Notes: a model not told the origin generated them from the sequence alone. Positions 34,545-44,449 are shown, counted from the stretch's first letter. The stretch is DNA of 64,000 nucleotides from Gammaproteobacteria bacterium (GCA_013178375.1 JABLXQ010000060.1:1-64000), one strand, 5' to 3'. Program-made: numbers and translations.

Positions 34545-35804
34545 TCAATTCAAAAACGGCACCAGCCCGAATCGGGGTGACTTCACGCCTTCCAGTTTTT
34601 CCGCCGCACGGATCGCCTGCGCATTGATGCGGGCAATGCGGTCATCACCGAACGGCGTGGTGCCGCCGCTGGTGTTGACGATAAAACCCACCGCCAGATG
34701 CCGGGTCGGATCGCACCAGGCACCCGACCCCTGAAAACCGAAATGCCCGAACGCATGGGGCGTGCGCGGACCGGTGGTGAATACCCGGTGATAACCCAGC
34801 CGCCAGTGCATGGGAATCGGCACCACGCGATCCACCTTGCGGCTCTGGATCTGGCTGATCTCGCGCACCCGTTGCGGTGACATCAGTTTCACGCCATCCA
34901 GCTCGCCATCGTTGGCCATCACCGCATACAGCCGCGCCAGCGAGCGGGCGGTGAACATGCCATTGGCGGCGGGAATGCAGGCCTTTATCACCGCATCGTC
35001 ATTGAAACTGAAGCGGGCCATACCGTGGGGAGCCAGCCCGCGGGTGAAATCATCCGGGTCCACGCCGATCATCTGGATGGCGCCACGAATCAGGTTGGCC
35101 TGCAGACGGTTTTGCAAACTGACAGGACGCTTGCGCGCATTCGCTTCCGCCGGCGGGCGATGGCTGCGGGGAAAATTGGGCAGATAGGCGCGGCGGTAAA
35201 ACTGATCTTCCGGCAAGCCCACATAAAGTCCGTCCAGTCCCAGCGGGTCCGCCAGTTCGCTCTTCAATACTTCCGCAAAGGATTTGCCGGTCACCCGCTG
35301 GATCAGTTCACCGATCAGCCAGCCGTAGGTGATACCGTGATAACCATGAGCCTCACCCGGGCGGTGCACCGGGGCAGCGGCAGCCAGCGTGTCGGTCATG
35401 TATTCCCAGTCGGTGATGCGGGTGGCATCGTCGATCATGCTGCGAATATCGTACAGGCCCGCCTGGTGGCAGAGCAGATGCAGCACGGTGATGTCGCCCT
35501 TGCCGGACTGGGCGAACTCGGGCCAGTAGTAACTCACCGGCTTGTGGTAATCGATCAGGCCCTGGTCCGCCAGCACGTGCAGCAAGGTCGAGGCGACTCC
35601 CTTGGTGGTGGAGAAAGACAGCGACAGCGTATCTTCCTGCCAGGGATTGCCTTCATGGTCGCGACAGCCGCCCCACACATCCACCACGCAATGGCCCTGG
35701 TGGTACACCGCCACCGCCGCGCCACTGCGACCGTTGTCGGGAATCTGGCGGGCCAGCTCGCTGGCGACACCGGCAAACGCCGGATGCACATAGCCTCTGA
35801 TCAT
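34545..35804 (-). CDS. Beta-lactamase-fold serine hydrolase (EstB/class C-like esterase)
   Basis: 419 residues from the ATG at 35804, which has AGAGGA 8 nt upstream; the open frame extends to 35882 without a better start. The nucleophile motif SxxK is STTK (about S65, K68), the second motif is YHG near residue 155, and the third region is HFGFQGSG. No signal peptide is seen, so it is cytosolic. Such proteins hydrolyse esters of short acids or act as acyltransferases rather than resisting beta-lactams. It lies 58 bp downstream of the ArsR regulator and likely shares its transcript. Confidence 0.85.
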   Translation of the reverse strand: MIRGYVHPAFAGVASELARQIPDNGRSGAAVAVYHQGHCVVDVWGGCRDHEGNPWQEDTLSLSFSTTKGVASTLLHVLADQGLIDYHKPVSYYWPEFAQSGKGDITVLHLLCHQAGLYDIRSMIDDATRITDWEYMTDTLAAAAPVHRPGEAHGYHGITYGWLIGELIQRVTGKSFAEVLKSELADPLGLDGLYVGLPEDQFYRRAYLPNFPRSHRPPAEANARKRPVSLQNRLQANLIRGAIQMIGVDPDDFTRGLAPHGMARFSFNDDAVIKACIPAANGMFTARSLARLYAVMANDGELDGVKLMSPQRVREISQIQSRKVDRVVPIPMHWRLGYHRVFTTGPRTPHAFGHFGFQGSGAWCDPTRHLAVGFIVNTSGGTTPFGDDRIARINAQAIRAAEKLEGVKSPRFGLVPFLN

Positions 35805-35862
35805 CTGACTTTCCTCTGTAATTGCAGTGCCGCTGCAATGCCAATGTTTAAATCGATTGTTC

Positions 35863-36162
35863 TTATTGTTCGCGCGCGGCAAAGAAATCCTTCAGCCGCA
35901 GGCTCATTTCTTCATTGAGAAAACAGGTGATGAACTTGCCGTTGCGCTCCACCCGGATCAGGTCGGCATTCACCAGTTCCTTGATATGGTGCGACACGGT
36001 AGGCGCCCCTACATTCAGGGAATTGATGAAATCGGTCAGTGCGCAGCCGCACACATCCTTCGAGTCCAGCTGGCGCCGCCGCATGATTTCCTGAAAGATC
36101 TGTAACCGGTTGGGGTTGGACAGGGCCTTGAAGGCCTTGGCCAGTTGCCGCGAATCTGCCAA
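35863..36162 (-). CDS. ArsR-family transcriptional regulator
   Basis: 99 residues from the TTG at 36162, chosen because AGGAG sits 8 nt upstream and because the family is normally about 100 residues; a GTG at 36225 would add 21 residues. The winged helix reads SNPNRLQIFQEIMRRRQLDS, then GAPTVSHHIKELVNADLIRV, followed by NGKFITCFLNE. Two cysteines (DVCGCALTD) might bind metal, but the usual ELCVCDL arrangement is only partly kept. It precedes the serine hydrolase and probably controls it. Confidence 0.8.
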   Translation of the reverse strand: MADSRQLAKAFKALSNPNRLQIFQEIMRRRQLDSKDVCGCALTDFINSLNVGAPTVSHHIKELVNADLIRVERNGKFITCFLNEEMSLRLKDFFAAREQ

Positions 36163-36311
36163 GTTGTGCGCTCCTGAATGCTTCCACAGTTTGACAAGTA
36201 TAGAAGTAATAGCCGGGGCTGGCACCCGCTTTTGCCAGGCTGGCTGTGGCCGGCCCGGCGTCGCCTCGGGGCGGTACCCTCCGCTATAATGCGCAGCCCC
36301 TATCCGCCGAG

Positions 36312-37160
36312 ATGCCCCAGACCCATGTCCCCGACAGTTACCAGAACCGCTTCAGTGGCATCGACCGCCTGTACGGCAAGGGCGCGTTGGACATCCTGCG
36401 CCAGCGCCATGTGGCCGTGGTAGGCATCGGCGGCGTCGGCTCCTGGGCTGCGGAGGCCCTGGCCCGCTCCGGCGTGGGCGAGATCACCCTGTTCGACCTG
36501 GACGACATCTGTGTGTCCAACACCAACCGCCAGATCCACGCTACCACCGGTACCTTCGGTCAGATGAAAGTGGATGTGATGGCCGAGCGCCTGAAGGCCA
36601 TCAACCCCGACCTGAGCGTGCATGCCGAGGCGGATTTCGTCACTGCCACCAACGTGGCGGAAAAGCTCACGAAACGCTTCCACTTCGTGCTCGACGCCAC
36701 CGACAAGGTCAAGCACAAGACCGCCATGATCGTGCACTGCAAACGCAACAAGATTCCCATCTACGTGGTAGGCGGCGCCGGCGGCCAGACCGACCCCACC
36801 CGCATCCAGTACGCCGACATGACCCGCGCCCACCAGGACCCCCTGCTGGCCCTGGTGCGCAAGAAACTGCGGCAGAATCATGGCTATAGCAGCAACCTCA
36901 AACGCCGCTTCAGCGTGGAATGCGTGTTTTCCGACGAGCAGCTAATGTTCCCCCAGCCCGACGGCAGCGTCTGCGCCACCCGCCCGGAACTGGACGAGGA
37001 CTCCGGCAGCATCCGCCTGGACTGCGCTGCCGGCTTCGGCGCCTCCACCTGCGTCACAGCCACCTTTGGCTTTGTCGCCGTTTCCCGTATCATCCGGAAA
37101 CTGCTGGACAAAGCGTGGAACGCCCCCTCCCCTTCATCCCCCGACCGGGACGAAACGTGA
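36312..37160 (+). CDS. tcdA: tRNA threonylcarbamoyladenosine dehydratase TcdA (CsdL)
   Basis: 282 residues from the ATG at 36312. The E1-like ATP-binding fold has VGIGGVGSWAAEALARSGVG (about 36-55), the acidic DLDDICVSNTNRQIHA, and FHFVLDATDKVKHKTAMI. The later region YVVGGAGGQTDPTRIQ is typical of TcdA, which cyclises t6A to ct6A in tRNA using ATP. It partners with the CsdA/CsdE sulfur system in E. coli; neither is in the window. It is a single gene between the ArsR regulator and the metalloprotease. Confidence 0.92.
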   Translation: MPQTHVPDSYQNRFSGIDRLYGKGALDILRQRHVAVVGIGGVGSWAAEALARSGVGEITLFDLDDICVSNTNRQIHATTGTFGQMKVDVMAERLKAINPDLSVHAEADFVTATNVAEKLTKRFHFVLDATDKVKHKTAMIVHCKRNKIPIYVVGGAGGQTDPTRIQYADMTRAHQDPLLALVRKKLRQNHGYSSNLKRRFSVECVFSDEQLMFPQPDGSVCATRPELDEDSGSIRLDCAAGFGASTCVTATFGFVAVSRIIRKLLDKAWNAPSPSSPDRDET

Positions 37161-37228
37161 CCGGGTTCAACTGCCGGCAGCACAGGATATAACTACAATC
37201 AGGACTGACAGTTTTTAGCGGTAATCCC

Positions 37229-39211
37229 ATGACTTCATTATTTTTGCGCGGCTCCTTACTGACGCTCGTCGTCGGCTCCCTGGCTTCCCCCTGCGTGTTC
37301 GCAGCAACTGACCTCCACAAGTTCGCACTAATCGACGGCGTCAGCCGGGAACTGGTGCTGCAGGAAAATCGGGAGCTGATGCAATCCCTGCCAAAAGAGA
37401 ACGGCGATGCCGTTCACTACACCGGCCAGCTGGTGGATTTTCCTGATAGCTGGGCGCGGCTGTCCCACATTGACGGGCAATGGCAAGGCGTAGTGGTGAA
37501 CGGCGGGGAAATCTTACTGGTCGAGCAACTGGCGGATTCGCCCCAGCAGGCAGCCCGCAGCAGCGAATTCACCGTCAGCGCGGTCAAGAGTTTTGAAGAA
37601 CTGGGCGATTGCGCCGTAGCCCATCCACCTGCCCGCAACAGTTCTGCGCCCCAGGCCCGGGCACTGACGTCGCAGGCACTGGTGGGTCAGGCCGTCAGCG
37701 TTAACTTTCCGGCCTACTGCAGCGCAACCGTCAACGGCGTCTGCCTGGTGGCGGAACTCACCGTGGTGTTCGACGAAAAGTTCAAGCAGGCATTTCCGAG
37801 CAACTACACCAGCCAGGCCGCATCCTTGCTGAATACCCTCGACGGTTTTTATCGCCAGGATTTCAACATCGTGTTTCGTCACCTGCGGCTGGATTTCAAC
37901 AACGGCAGCACCTTTACCGCCAGCCGCGATCCCTACGACCTGCTCAGCGACATTGGCGAAAAGCGCTTCAACAACAGCATCAGCAGCTTTGATCCCAACA
38001 AACGCTCCCTGCTGCATATGGTCACCGGACGGGATTTCCGCTTCGAGGACGACGGCGATATCAATGATGACGTGGTGGGACTGGCCTACAGCCCGGGCTA
38101 CGACAGCAGCAATTACCCCAACTCGTTTTATCCAGTGCTGTGCGACAGCGACGGCAGCGCCGTGGGCACCTCCCAGCTGCTGTACAGTGGCAACACACCC
38201 AGCGCGACCCGCACCGCACTGGTGGTTGCTCACGAGATCGGCCACAACTTCGGTGCCGAGCACGATGGCACCACCGACAGCGTGACAGCCTCCAGTTGCA
38301 CCGACGCCACCAAAATCATGTACCCCTACGTGGTGTCCAATCCCAGCGGCTTTTCCACCTGCTCCCACAGTTCCATCGCCACCAACATCAGCCGCCTGTC
38401 GTCGGTGGAAGCCTGCTTCGATTTTCCCGTGGACGCCAGCCTGGCTGCGGTGTCCGGCAACCTGACCCAGACCACACCTGACAACGCCTTCATTCAGCAA
38501 TACACAGCAGGGTTCAGCACCGCCAACGGGGTCAACGGTACCGTCACCGTCAGCGGCACCCTCAACGGGGGCGACGCCACTTTCAGCGCTGTCACCCTGG
38601 CCGGCAACGCCTGCGCCCTGAGCAACGGCAACCAGGCCTATACCTGCACCACTGGCAGCCTGGTCAGCCCGTCCGCGCTTGCGGTGAGCCTGAACGCCAA
38701 TTCAACCCACCTGTCACTCAGCCAAACCATCACCCCGTCCAGCGCCAACCATCTGTACGACGTGGATGCGGCCGACAACAGCCTGAGTGAAACCATCCTG
38801 GTCAGGGACGCTGATCTGCCACCCAACAGCCTCACGGCAACATTGTCGGGCAACGACGTGGAACTGGCCTGGCAGGACCACGCCACCAACGAACAGGGGT
38901 TCGTAGTGGAACGCCGGAAAGGCACTGAGGAATGGACCGTAGTAGCCGCCGCACTGGCCACCAACAGCGTCAGCTACACCGATGCAGACGTTGCCTCGCA
39001 GAGCAGTTACACCTACCGCGTCAGCGCCCTGTTCGATGGCGAACGCTCGGCCCCCTCCAATGAAGTCAGCATTGACGTGAACATCGCACCGTCGGGCTCC
39101 ATGCGAATCGGCGGCTCCGGCAAAGGGGGCGGCGGCAGCCTGTCCCCGTTGCTGCTGGCATTCATGGCTGGAATGGCGAGCCTGTTGGCATTTCTGCGGC
39201 GCGAATATTGA
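37229..39211 (+). CDS. Secreted reprolysin-like zinc metalloprotease with GlyGly-CTERM
   Basis: 660 residues. A signal peptide (LLTLVVGSLASPCVFA) leads to a propeptide-like region. The catalytic domain has the extended zinc motif HEIGHNFGAEHDG (first His about residue 335), as in M12B/reprolysin-type proteases, then the Met-turn region KIMYPYVVS. A fibronectin-III-like domain lies near residues 530-615 (LTATLSGNDVELAWQDHATN). The C-terminus has a glycine-rich stretch, a hydrophobic helix and basic residues (GKGGGGSLSPLLLAFMAG, then FLRREY), the GlyGly-CTERM sorting signal processed by rhombosortase and linked to type II secretion. Substrate unknown. Confidence 0.85.
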   Translation: MTSLFLRGSLLTLVVGSLASPCVFAATDLHKFALIDGVSRELVLQENRELMQSLPKENGDAVHYTGQLVDFPDSWARLSHIDGQWQGVVVNGGEILLVEQLADSPQQAARSSEFTVSAVKSFEELGDCAVAHPPARNSSAPQARALTSQALVGQAVSVNFPAYCSATVNGVCLVAELTVVFDEKFKQAFPSNYTSQAASLLNTLDGFYRQDFNIVFRHLRLDFNNGSTFTASRDPYDLLSDIGEKRFNNSISSFDPNKRSLLHMVTGRDFRFEDDGDINDDVVGLAYSPGYDSSNYPNSFYPVLCDSDGSAVGTSQLLYSGNTPSATRTALVVAHEIGHNFGAEHDGTTDSVTASSCTDATKIMYPYVVSNPSGFSTCSHSSIATNISRLSSVEACFDFPVDASLAAVSGNLTQTTPDNAFIQQYTAGFSTANGVNGTVTVSGTLNGGDATFSAVTLAGNACALSNGNQAYTCTTGSLVSPSALAVSLNANSTHLSLSQTITPSSANHLYDVDAADNSLSETILVRDADLPPNSLTATLSGNDVELAWQDHATNEQGFVVERRKGTEEWTVVAAALATNSVSYTDADVASQSSYTYRVSALFDGERSAPSNEVSIDVNIAPSGSMRIGGSGKGGGGSLSPLLLAFMAGMASLLAFLRREY

Positions 39212-39273
39212 TCAACGCTGCGCGGCGGCAGCAGGGTGACTACACTTTCCGGTAGTCACCCCGGAGCTCGCCC

Positions 39274-40491
39274 ATGCCCCACAACCAAGACGCCACCCTG
39301 CGGCGCCTGATCGACATTACCCAGTCCCTTTCATCGGAACAGGATAAATGGCGCCTGCTGGAACGCATTCTGGCGGAAAGCCTGGCACTCACCCACGCCG
39401 ACGGCGGCACCCTGTATCTGCTGCAGAACGACAGCGAAGGCCAGTGGCTGGAATACGGCATCCTGCACAACCGCTCACTGGGCCTGGTCCAGATCAACCG
39501 CAGCGGCGGCGACTCAGCGCTGATGCCGATTCCGGTGTACGACCTCCACACCGGCGCCGCCAATCACCAGAACATCGCCACTCACTGCGCACTGACCCGC
39601 CGCACCATCAATATCAGCGACGCCTACGAAGCCAGCCAGTTCGATATCAGTGGCATCCGTGCCTTCGACGAACTGTTCGACTACCGCACCCGCTCGATGC
39701 TGACGCTGCCCCTGCAGAATCATGCCGGCCAGGTGATTGGCGTCATGCAACTGGTCAACGCAATGGCGCCAGACACCACCGGTGTGGTGCCCTTCACCGA
39801 TCCCGCCCTGAGCATCGTACAGGCACTCGCATCCCTCGCGTCCATCATCCTGGAAAACAGCCTGATGCTGGAATTCCAGCGCGACCTGCTGATTCGTCTT
39901 TCCAGCGCGCGGGACACAAGTGAACTGTTCGAACGCATTCTCGATGAAGCCCTCGCCATCACCCGGGCGGAAGGCGGTTCGCTGTACCTGGTGCGGGACG
40001 GCAAGGCACCGCGGCTCGAATTTGTACTGCTCAAGAATCAGGCATTGAAACTCAATCTGGGGGGACGCCACGGGCAGCCCGTGGACATGGCTCCCCTGCA
40101 GCTGGAAAAAAATGGCGAGGCCAACCTGGGCAATATCGCCACCTACACCGCCCTGAGCCGGGAGACCGTCAATATCCAGAATGCCTATCACGATATCCGC
40201 TTCGATTTTTCCGGCATGAAGGCCTTCGATACCGACCACCGCTACCGCTCGCGCTCCTTCCTTTCAGTACCCCTGATCAATCATGCCGGCAGCGTCCTCG
40301 GTGTGCTGCAACTGGTCAATGCCCGCGACCCTGACGGCCAGATCACGGCATTCGACGAACGCCAGGAACCCATCGTGCAGGCACTGGCGTCTTACGCCGC
40401 CATCGCGCTCGAAAACCAGCAGCTGCGGGAAGATCACGCGCGCCTGCTGGCTGAGGCCAACCGCTCCGACCACGCCCCCAAAGGCGATTGA
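39274..40491 (+). CDS. Tandem GAF-domain protein without an output domain
   Basis: 405 residues forming two GAF domains of about 170 residues (near 20-190 and 200-375). They repeat the same pattern: ADGGTLYLLQND/AEGGSLYLVRDG, LTRRTINISDAY/LSRETVNIQNAY, and VIGVMQLVNA/VLGVLQLVNA. The NIQNAY and RSRSFLSVPL signatures resemble cyclic-nucleotide-binding GAF domains of phosphodiesterases and cyclases. There is no kinase, GGDEF or phosphodiesterase output, so it probably acts by binding a partner. It may sense the product of the cyclase-like gene at 41198, an inference from proximity. Confidence 0.85.
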   Translation: MPHNQDATLRRLIDITQSLSSEQDKWRLLERILAESLALTHADGGTLYLLQNDSEGQWLEYGILHNRSLGLVQINRSGGDSALMPIPVYDLHTGAANHQNIATHCALTRRTINISDAYEASQFDISGIRAFDELFDYRTRSMLTLPLQNHAGQVIGVMQLVNAMAPDTTGVVPFTDPALSIVQALASLASIILENSLMLEFQRDLLIRLSSARDTSELFERILDEALAITRAEGGSLYLVRDGKAPRLEFVLLKNQALKLNLGGRHGQPVDMAPLQLEKNGEANLGNIATYTALSRETVNIQNAYHDIRFDFSGMKAFDTDHRYRSRSFLSVPLINHAGSVLGVLQLVNARDPDGQITAFDERQEPIVQALASYAAIALENQQLREDHARLLAEANRSDHAPKGD

Positions 40492-41197
40492 CTTTTTTCT
40501 GACGCAAAGTCAATCCGCCAATTCCGGCAATTTTTCACATTCCTGCTGGCACTAAGTGGGTAACCAAGCCCCGGCTAAGCCACTACCATTGAACTCAGGT
40601 GGTTAGGGATCTCTGCGAGCACTTTGGTTCCTGACTGTCTGCCCTGGGATGCAAGTTCCAGGTGCATCAGTACTATGCGAGCACCGGGATCTGTTGGGCA
40701 AGGATTGCCCAGCCAAGCAGATCCCAAGTGCGGGCAAGGGTTGCGAGCCCCTTGTCCGCACTTTCTATGTATGACGGACAGTGACTGTTTTACGGCACTG
40801 AATGTATTAACTCGACGCTGATCACCGGAATTCGACAGCATCGCGTCCCAAGCCCGGAATAGACTTATGTTGGCAAGCAAGATGAATATCGACTTCGCAG
40901 TGCACGATGCGCAGCAATGGACAGAATATGAAGGGGTGACGCAGGTCATGGTCGCAGCCAACGGGCGCTCCATCCTGGTCGTCACGTCCTGCAACCCGGC
41001 GGCAATCACCGCCCCAATTCCGTCATTTTTTCACGGTTTCCAGGTTCAATTTCACCAGTCAAGTCAAGCCCCGCAAAAATTGGAATCCTGATCTTCCCCC
41101 GTTATACTCTCGAAACGAATGGACATAGGCAGGCCAATGCCCATTCCGTCAGGCGTCTGCCTCCGGGCCAACCCGGAAACCTCTTCGAGAGCAGTTC
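40492..41197. other. Gene-poor 706-bp region with large hairpins
   Basis: No clearly real gene. Two strong adjacent hairpins lie at 40686-40763. Short reading frames on both strands (a 74-residue frame at 40867-41091 plus, a 144-residue frame at 40575-41009 minus) show no recognisable motif. The segment looks like a decayed or structured element rather than a functional gene. Confidence 0.5.
40686..40763. repeat. Two adjacent long hairpins
   Basis: First hairpin: GGGATCTG (40686-40693) pairs with 40718-40725, with an inner 7-bp stem (40695-40701 with 40705-40711). Second: 40726-40740 pairs with 40749-40763, 15 bp with one G-U, loop of 8. They touch end to end and form a two-lobed structure. 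I do not recognise the family; no T-run follows. Confidence 0.75.
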
Positions 41198-44100
41198 ATG
41201 TATTGCCAGGCATGCGGGGCCGAGAATCCCAACTTTCACGCGTTCTGCTATAAATGCGGCGGTGCGCTGAAGGAATCCAAGGAACAACCGGAGCACTTCC
41301 GGCAGGAACCCCGTGTGCCTCATGCCCGCGATCTGGAGCCGGAGCTTAAAAAAGTCTCGGTCCTGTTCGTCGACATCACCAACTCCGTTCACCTGATCCA
41401 CAAGCTGCGGCCCGAAGACAGCGCCGAATATCTGGAACCCACCCTCAATGCCCTGAAACAGAGCGCCCATCGCTATGGCGGCATGATCAACCGGGTGGAC
41501 GGCGACGGCATGATGGTGATCTTCGGCGCCCCCATTGCCTACGAAGACCATGCCGTGCGGGCCTGCTATGCCGCACTGGACATGCTGAAAGCGGTGAAAT
41601 CCGAATTCGATGCCACCCATATTGGCGTGCGGGTCGGCATCCATTCCGGCGAAGTGCTGATGAAGCCCTTCTACAACGATTTTTCGGTGGACTACGAAGC
41701 GCTGGGGCCTACGGTTTATCTGGCCCACCGCATGGAAGTGCTGGCCTCCCCCAATACCGCGATCATTTCCCGGGAAACCTATCGTCTGGCCCAGAAGCAC
41801 ATCAAGGCGCTGGATACCGGCCCCACGCTGGTGAAAGGGCTGGAGCAACCGGTGCACGTGTTCCAGCTGCAGAGCCGGGTCTCGCAACAGAGCGAGCAGG
41901 TGCAGCGGGTGGAAGATGTGGCTTTTATCGCGCGCCACAACGAACTGCACGTGCTGGAAATGGCCCTGAATGAAGCCAGCCAGCACCATGGCCGCTGTGT
42001 GGCGGTCTGTGCCGAACCGGGCGTGGGCAAGTCACGGCTGGTGAACCAGTTCTGCCAGGGCATCGACCGCGAATATTTCCAGCTGATCGAAACCGCCTGC
42101 GATTCCCACAACCGCAACACCGCCTATCTGCCGTTTACCAACATCCTGCGCTACTGGCTCAGCGTGCAGGAGACCGACAAGCAGTTGGACATCGCGCAAA
42201 AGCTGCGGGACCGGGTGGCGCGCATGGGTGAGGAATTGGTGGAACATCTGTCAGCCTTCCACTTTCTGCTGGATCTGCCCATCCAGAACCAGACCTGGAA
42301 TTCCCTGGAGCCGGTGCAGAAACGGCTGCAGGCGCAAAAGGCCATCCGCGCCCTGCTGGGTTTTCTGTCCCAGCACAAGCCGCTGATCCTGGTGCTGGAA
42401 GATCTGCACTGGATCGACGTGGAAAGCCAGATGCTGCTGGAAAAATTCGTGGAGTTCGTGCAGTCCCATTCGATCCTGCTGATCACCACGTTCCGCCCAG
42501 AATACCAGGCCAGCTGGCTGAACGACAGTGTGAGCCTGCTGGAACTGAAACCGTTTTCCGATCTGGAAGCGCTGGAATATTTACGCTCGATCCTGGGCCC
42601 GCACACCAGCATGCAGCAGGTGCGCGGCGAGATCGCGCGGCGCTGCGAGGGCATTCCTCTTTATATGGAGGAAATGATTCACCACCTGCAGGACAGTCAT
42701 CTGATCTGGGGTGAGCAGGGTAATTTCCAGTCATCACTGGATACGCTGCCGGATTCACTGCCGGTGACCATCCACTCGGTGATTTCCACCCGTATCGACC
42801 GCCGCTCGAAAATGGCAAAAAGCATCCTGCAGGCAGCGTCGGTGATCGGCCAGCGCTTCTCTGCCAGCGTGCTGGATTATGTTACGGACATTCCGCGCGA
42901 ATATGCCCGCCACGCCATCGCCGAGCTGATCCAGGCCGGACTCGTAATGGAAAGCGGCGATCCGATGAACGAGGAGTATCACTTCAAGCACGCGCTGATT
43001 CATCAGGTGACCTACGATGCGATTCCCCGCGATCGCAAGCGGCTGACGCACGCCAGCCTGGTGAACGCCATCGAGTCGCTCTACAAGGAGCGCCTGGAAG
43101 AACATATTTACCGGCTGGCGGAACACGCCTATCTGGGCCAGTACTGGTACAAGGCGGTGGAGTACTACCTCAAGGCCTGTTATCACGCGATCGGGCGCTC
43201 GTCGCACCATCAGGCGGTGTTGCTGCTGGATCGCGGGCTGGATGCACTGCGCCATCTGCCGCTGAACCAGGACACGCTGGGGCAACGCATCGACTTTCTG
43301 GCGGTGGGCATGAATGCACTGGTGCCGCTGGGGGAACAGGATCGGCTGGTGCGGGATCTGCGGGAAGCGGAAAAACTCTGTGCGGCCGTGGGCGAACCCA
43401 AGCGCACCTGTTCCATTCTGAGCCAGCTGACCAATGCGTTGTGGATGGTGGGCAAACATGACGAAGCGCAGGTAGCCGCCCGCGCTGCCGTGGAAATTGC
43501 CCAGGACCTGCATTACACACCGCTGATGATCGCCAGCCAGTACAACCTGGCGATGGTCTGCCACGCCCAGGGCAATTACGAGGACACAATTGCGATCGAG
43601 GAAAAAATCCTGGCCACGCTGTCAGGAGAACTGGAAACCCGCCGCTTCGGCTGGTCCGGTTTTCCCAGTGTGTTTGCCCGCACTTTCCTCGGCAACAGCC
43701 TGGTGGAGATGGGCAAACTGGAACGGGCGGAGCAGGAAATCCTGCGCGGTGTGCATGTGGCCGATCAGGCTCACCACCCCTACTCCCAGGCCATGATTTA
43801 TGACACCTGGGGCTATTACCTGAATGCGGTGGACCGGTTTGTGGAGGCGCGTACCTGCCTGGATACGGCGCTGATGCTGTGCGAGGAATACGCGGTGCCC
43901 ACCATGATTCCGGCGGTATCGGCCAAGCTCGGCGAAGCGCTGATCGGCTGCGGTGAACTGAATCTGGCCAGCAAGGTACTGGAGGCCGCTGCGCAACCCA
44001 GCTGCTATCGCAAGGGTGGCCGCTATACCTGGTTCTATCTGTTCAAGGCGCTGGCAAATCTGCATCTGGCGCAGAACGATCCCGAGCAGGCACGCCAGTT

Positions 44101-44449
44101 CGCGCAGAAAGCCTATAACCTGACGCAGGAAACCGGCGAGATCGGCCATCACGGCTGGTCGTCGCTGACGCTGGCGCGGGTGTATGCGCGGCAGATGGGA
44201 ACCCGTCAGGGTGGTAGCGCCAAACGGCAGGTGGATTCGCTGTTCGATCAGGCGCTGGATATTGCACAGCAGAAAGGCATGCACCTGCTGGGCTTCCATG
44301 CCGCCCGCGAGGCCACGCTGTTCAATGAACGGGAAGCGGATGTGAAAACCCAGCTGGGCTATTTCGACCTGGCCGAGTATCACGGCCGCTTCCTGCCCGC
44401 CAAACCCTTCAGCGCACAATTGAATGCGGTGCGGGTCAGGGTGTCCTAA
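41198..44449 (+). CDS. Zinc-ribbon / class III nucleotidyl cyclase / AAA ATPase / TPR signalling protein
   Basis: 1083 residues. A zinc ribbon at the N-terminus (CQACG and CYKCG, residues 3-21) precedes a class III cyclase domain (about 50-215). The two metal aspartates are in FVDITNS and RVDGDGMMVIFG, and the transition-state region reads GPTVYLAHRME, with Tyr where cyclases often have Asn. An AAA_16-type ATPase follows, with Walker A EPGVGKSRL (about 270-280) and Walker B ILVLEDLHWID. TPR-like helices fill the second half. This is the known cyclase-ATPase-TPR architecture, thought to couple protein or nucleotide sensing to cAMP-like signalling. Cyclase activity is uncertain because of the Asn replacement. 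Confidence 0.85.
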   Translation: MYCQACGAENPNFHAFCYKCGGALKESKEQPEHFRQEPRVPHARDLEPELKKVSVLFVDITNSVHLIHKLRPEDSAEYLEPTLNALKQSAHRYGGMINRVDGDGMMVIFGAPIAYEDHAVRACYAALDMLKAVKSEFDATHIGVRVGIHSGEVLMKPFYNDFSVDYEALGPTVYLAHRMEVLASPNTAIISRETYRLAQKHIKALDTGPTLVKGLEQPVHVFQLQSRVSQQSEQVQRVEDVAFIARHNELHVLEMALNEASQHHGRCVAVCAEPGVGKSRLVNQFCQGIDREYFQLIETACDSHNRNTAYLPFTNILRYWLSVQETDKQLDIAQKLRDRVARMGEELVEHLSAFHFLLDLPIQNQTWNSLEPVQKRLQAQKAIRALLGFLSQHKPLILVLEDLHWIDVESQMLLEKFVEFVQSHSILLITTFRPEYQASWLNDSVSLLELKPFSDLEALEYLRSILGPHTSMQQVRGEIARRCEGIPLYMEEMIHHLQDSHLIWGEQGNFQSSLDTLPDSLPVTIHSVISTRIDRRSKMAKSILQAASVIGQRFSASVLDYVTDIPREYARHAIAELIQAGLVMESGDPMNEEYHFKHALIHQVTYDAIPRDRKRLTHASLVNAIESLYKERLEEHIYRLAEHAYLGQYWYKAVEYYLKACYHAIGRSSHHQAVLLLDRGLDALRHLPLNQDTLGQRIDFLAVGMNALVPLGEQDRLVRDLREAEKLCAAVGEPKRTCSILSQLTNALWMVGKHDEAQVAARAAVEIAQDLHYTPLMIASQYNLAMVCHAQGNYEDTIAIEEKILATLSGELETRRFGWSGFPSVFARTFLGNSLVEMGKLERAEQEILRGVHVADQAHHPYSQAMIYDTWGYYLNAVDRFVEARTCLDTALMLCEEYAVPTMIPAVSAKLGEALIGCGELNLASKVLEAAAQPSCYRKGGRYTWFYLFKALANLHLAQNDPEQARQFAQKAYNLTQETGEIGHHGWSSLTLARVYARQMGTRQGGSAKRQVDSLFDQALDIAQQKGMHLLGFHAAREATLFNEREADVKTQLGYFDLAEYHGRFLPAKPFSAQLNAVRVRVS

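Noticed and set aside
40567-40615. GGTGGTTAGG-type sequence as an integron attC site
   Set aside because: The inverse-repeat arms are imperfect, lack the R-site GTTRRRY order, and no integrase or cassette array is nearby.
40575-41091. 144-residue minus-strand and 74-residue plus-strand frames near 40.6-41.1 kb
   Set aside because: No domain, no good ribosome binding site, overlap with large hairpins; at best remnants.
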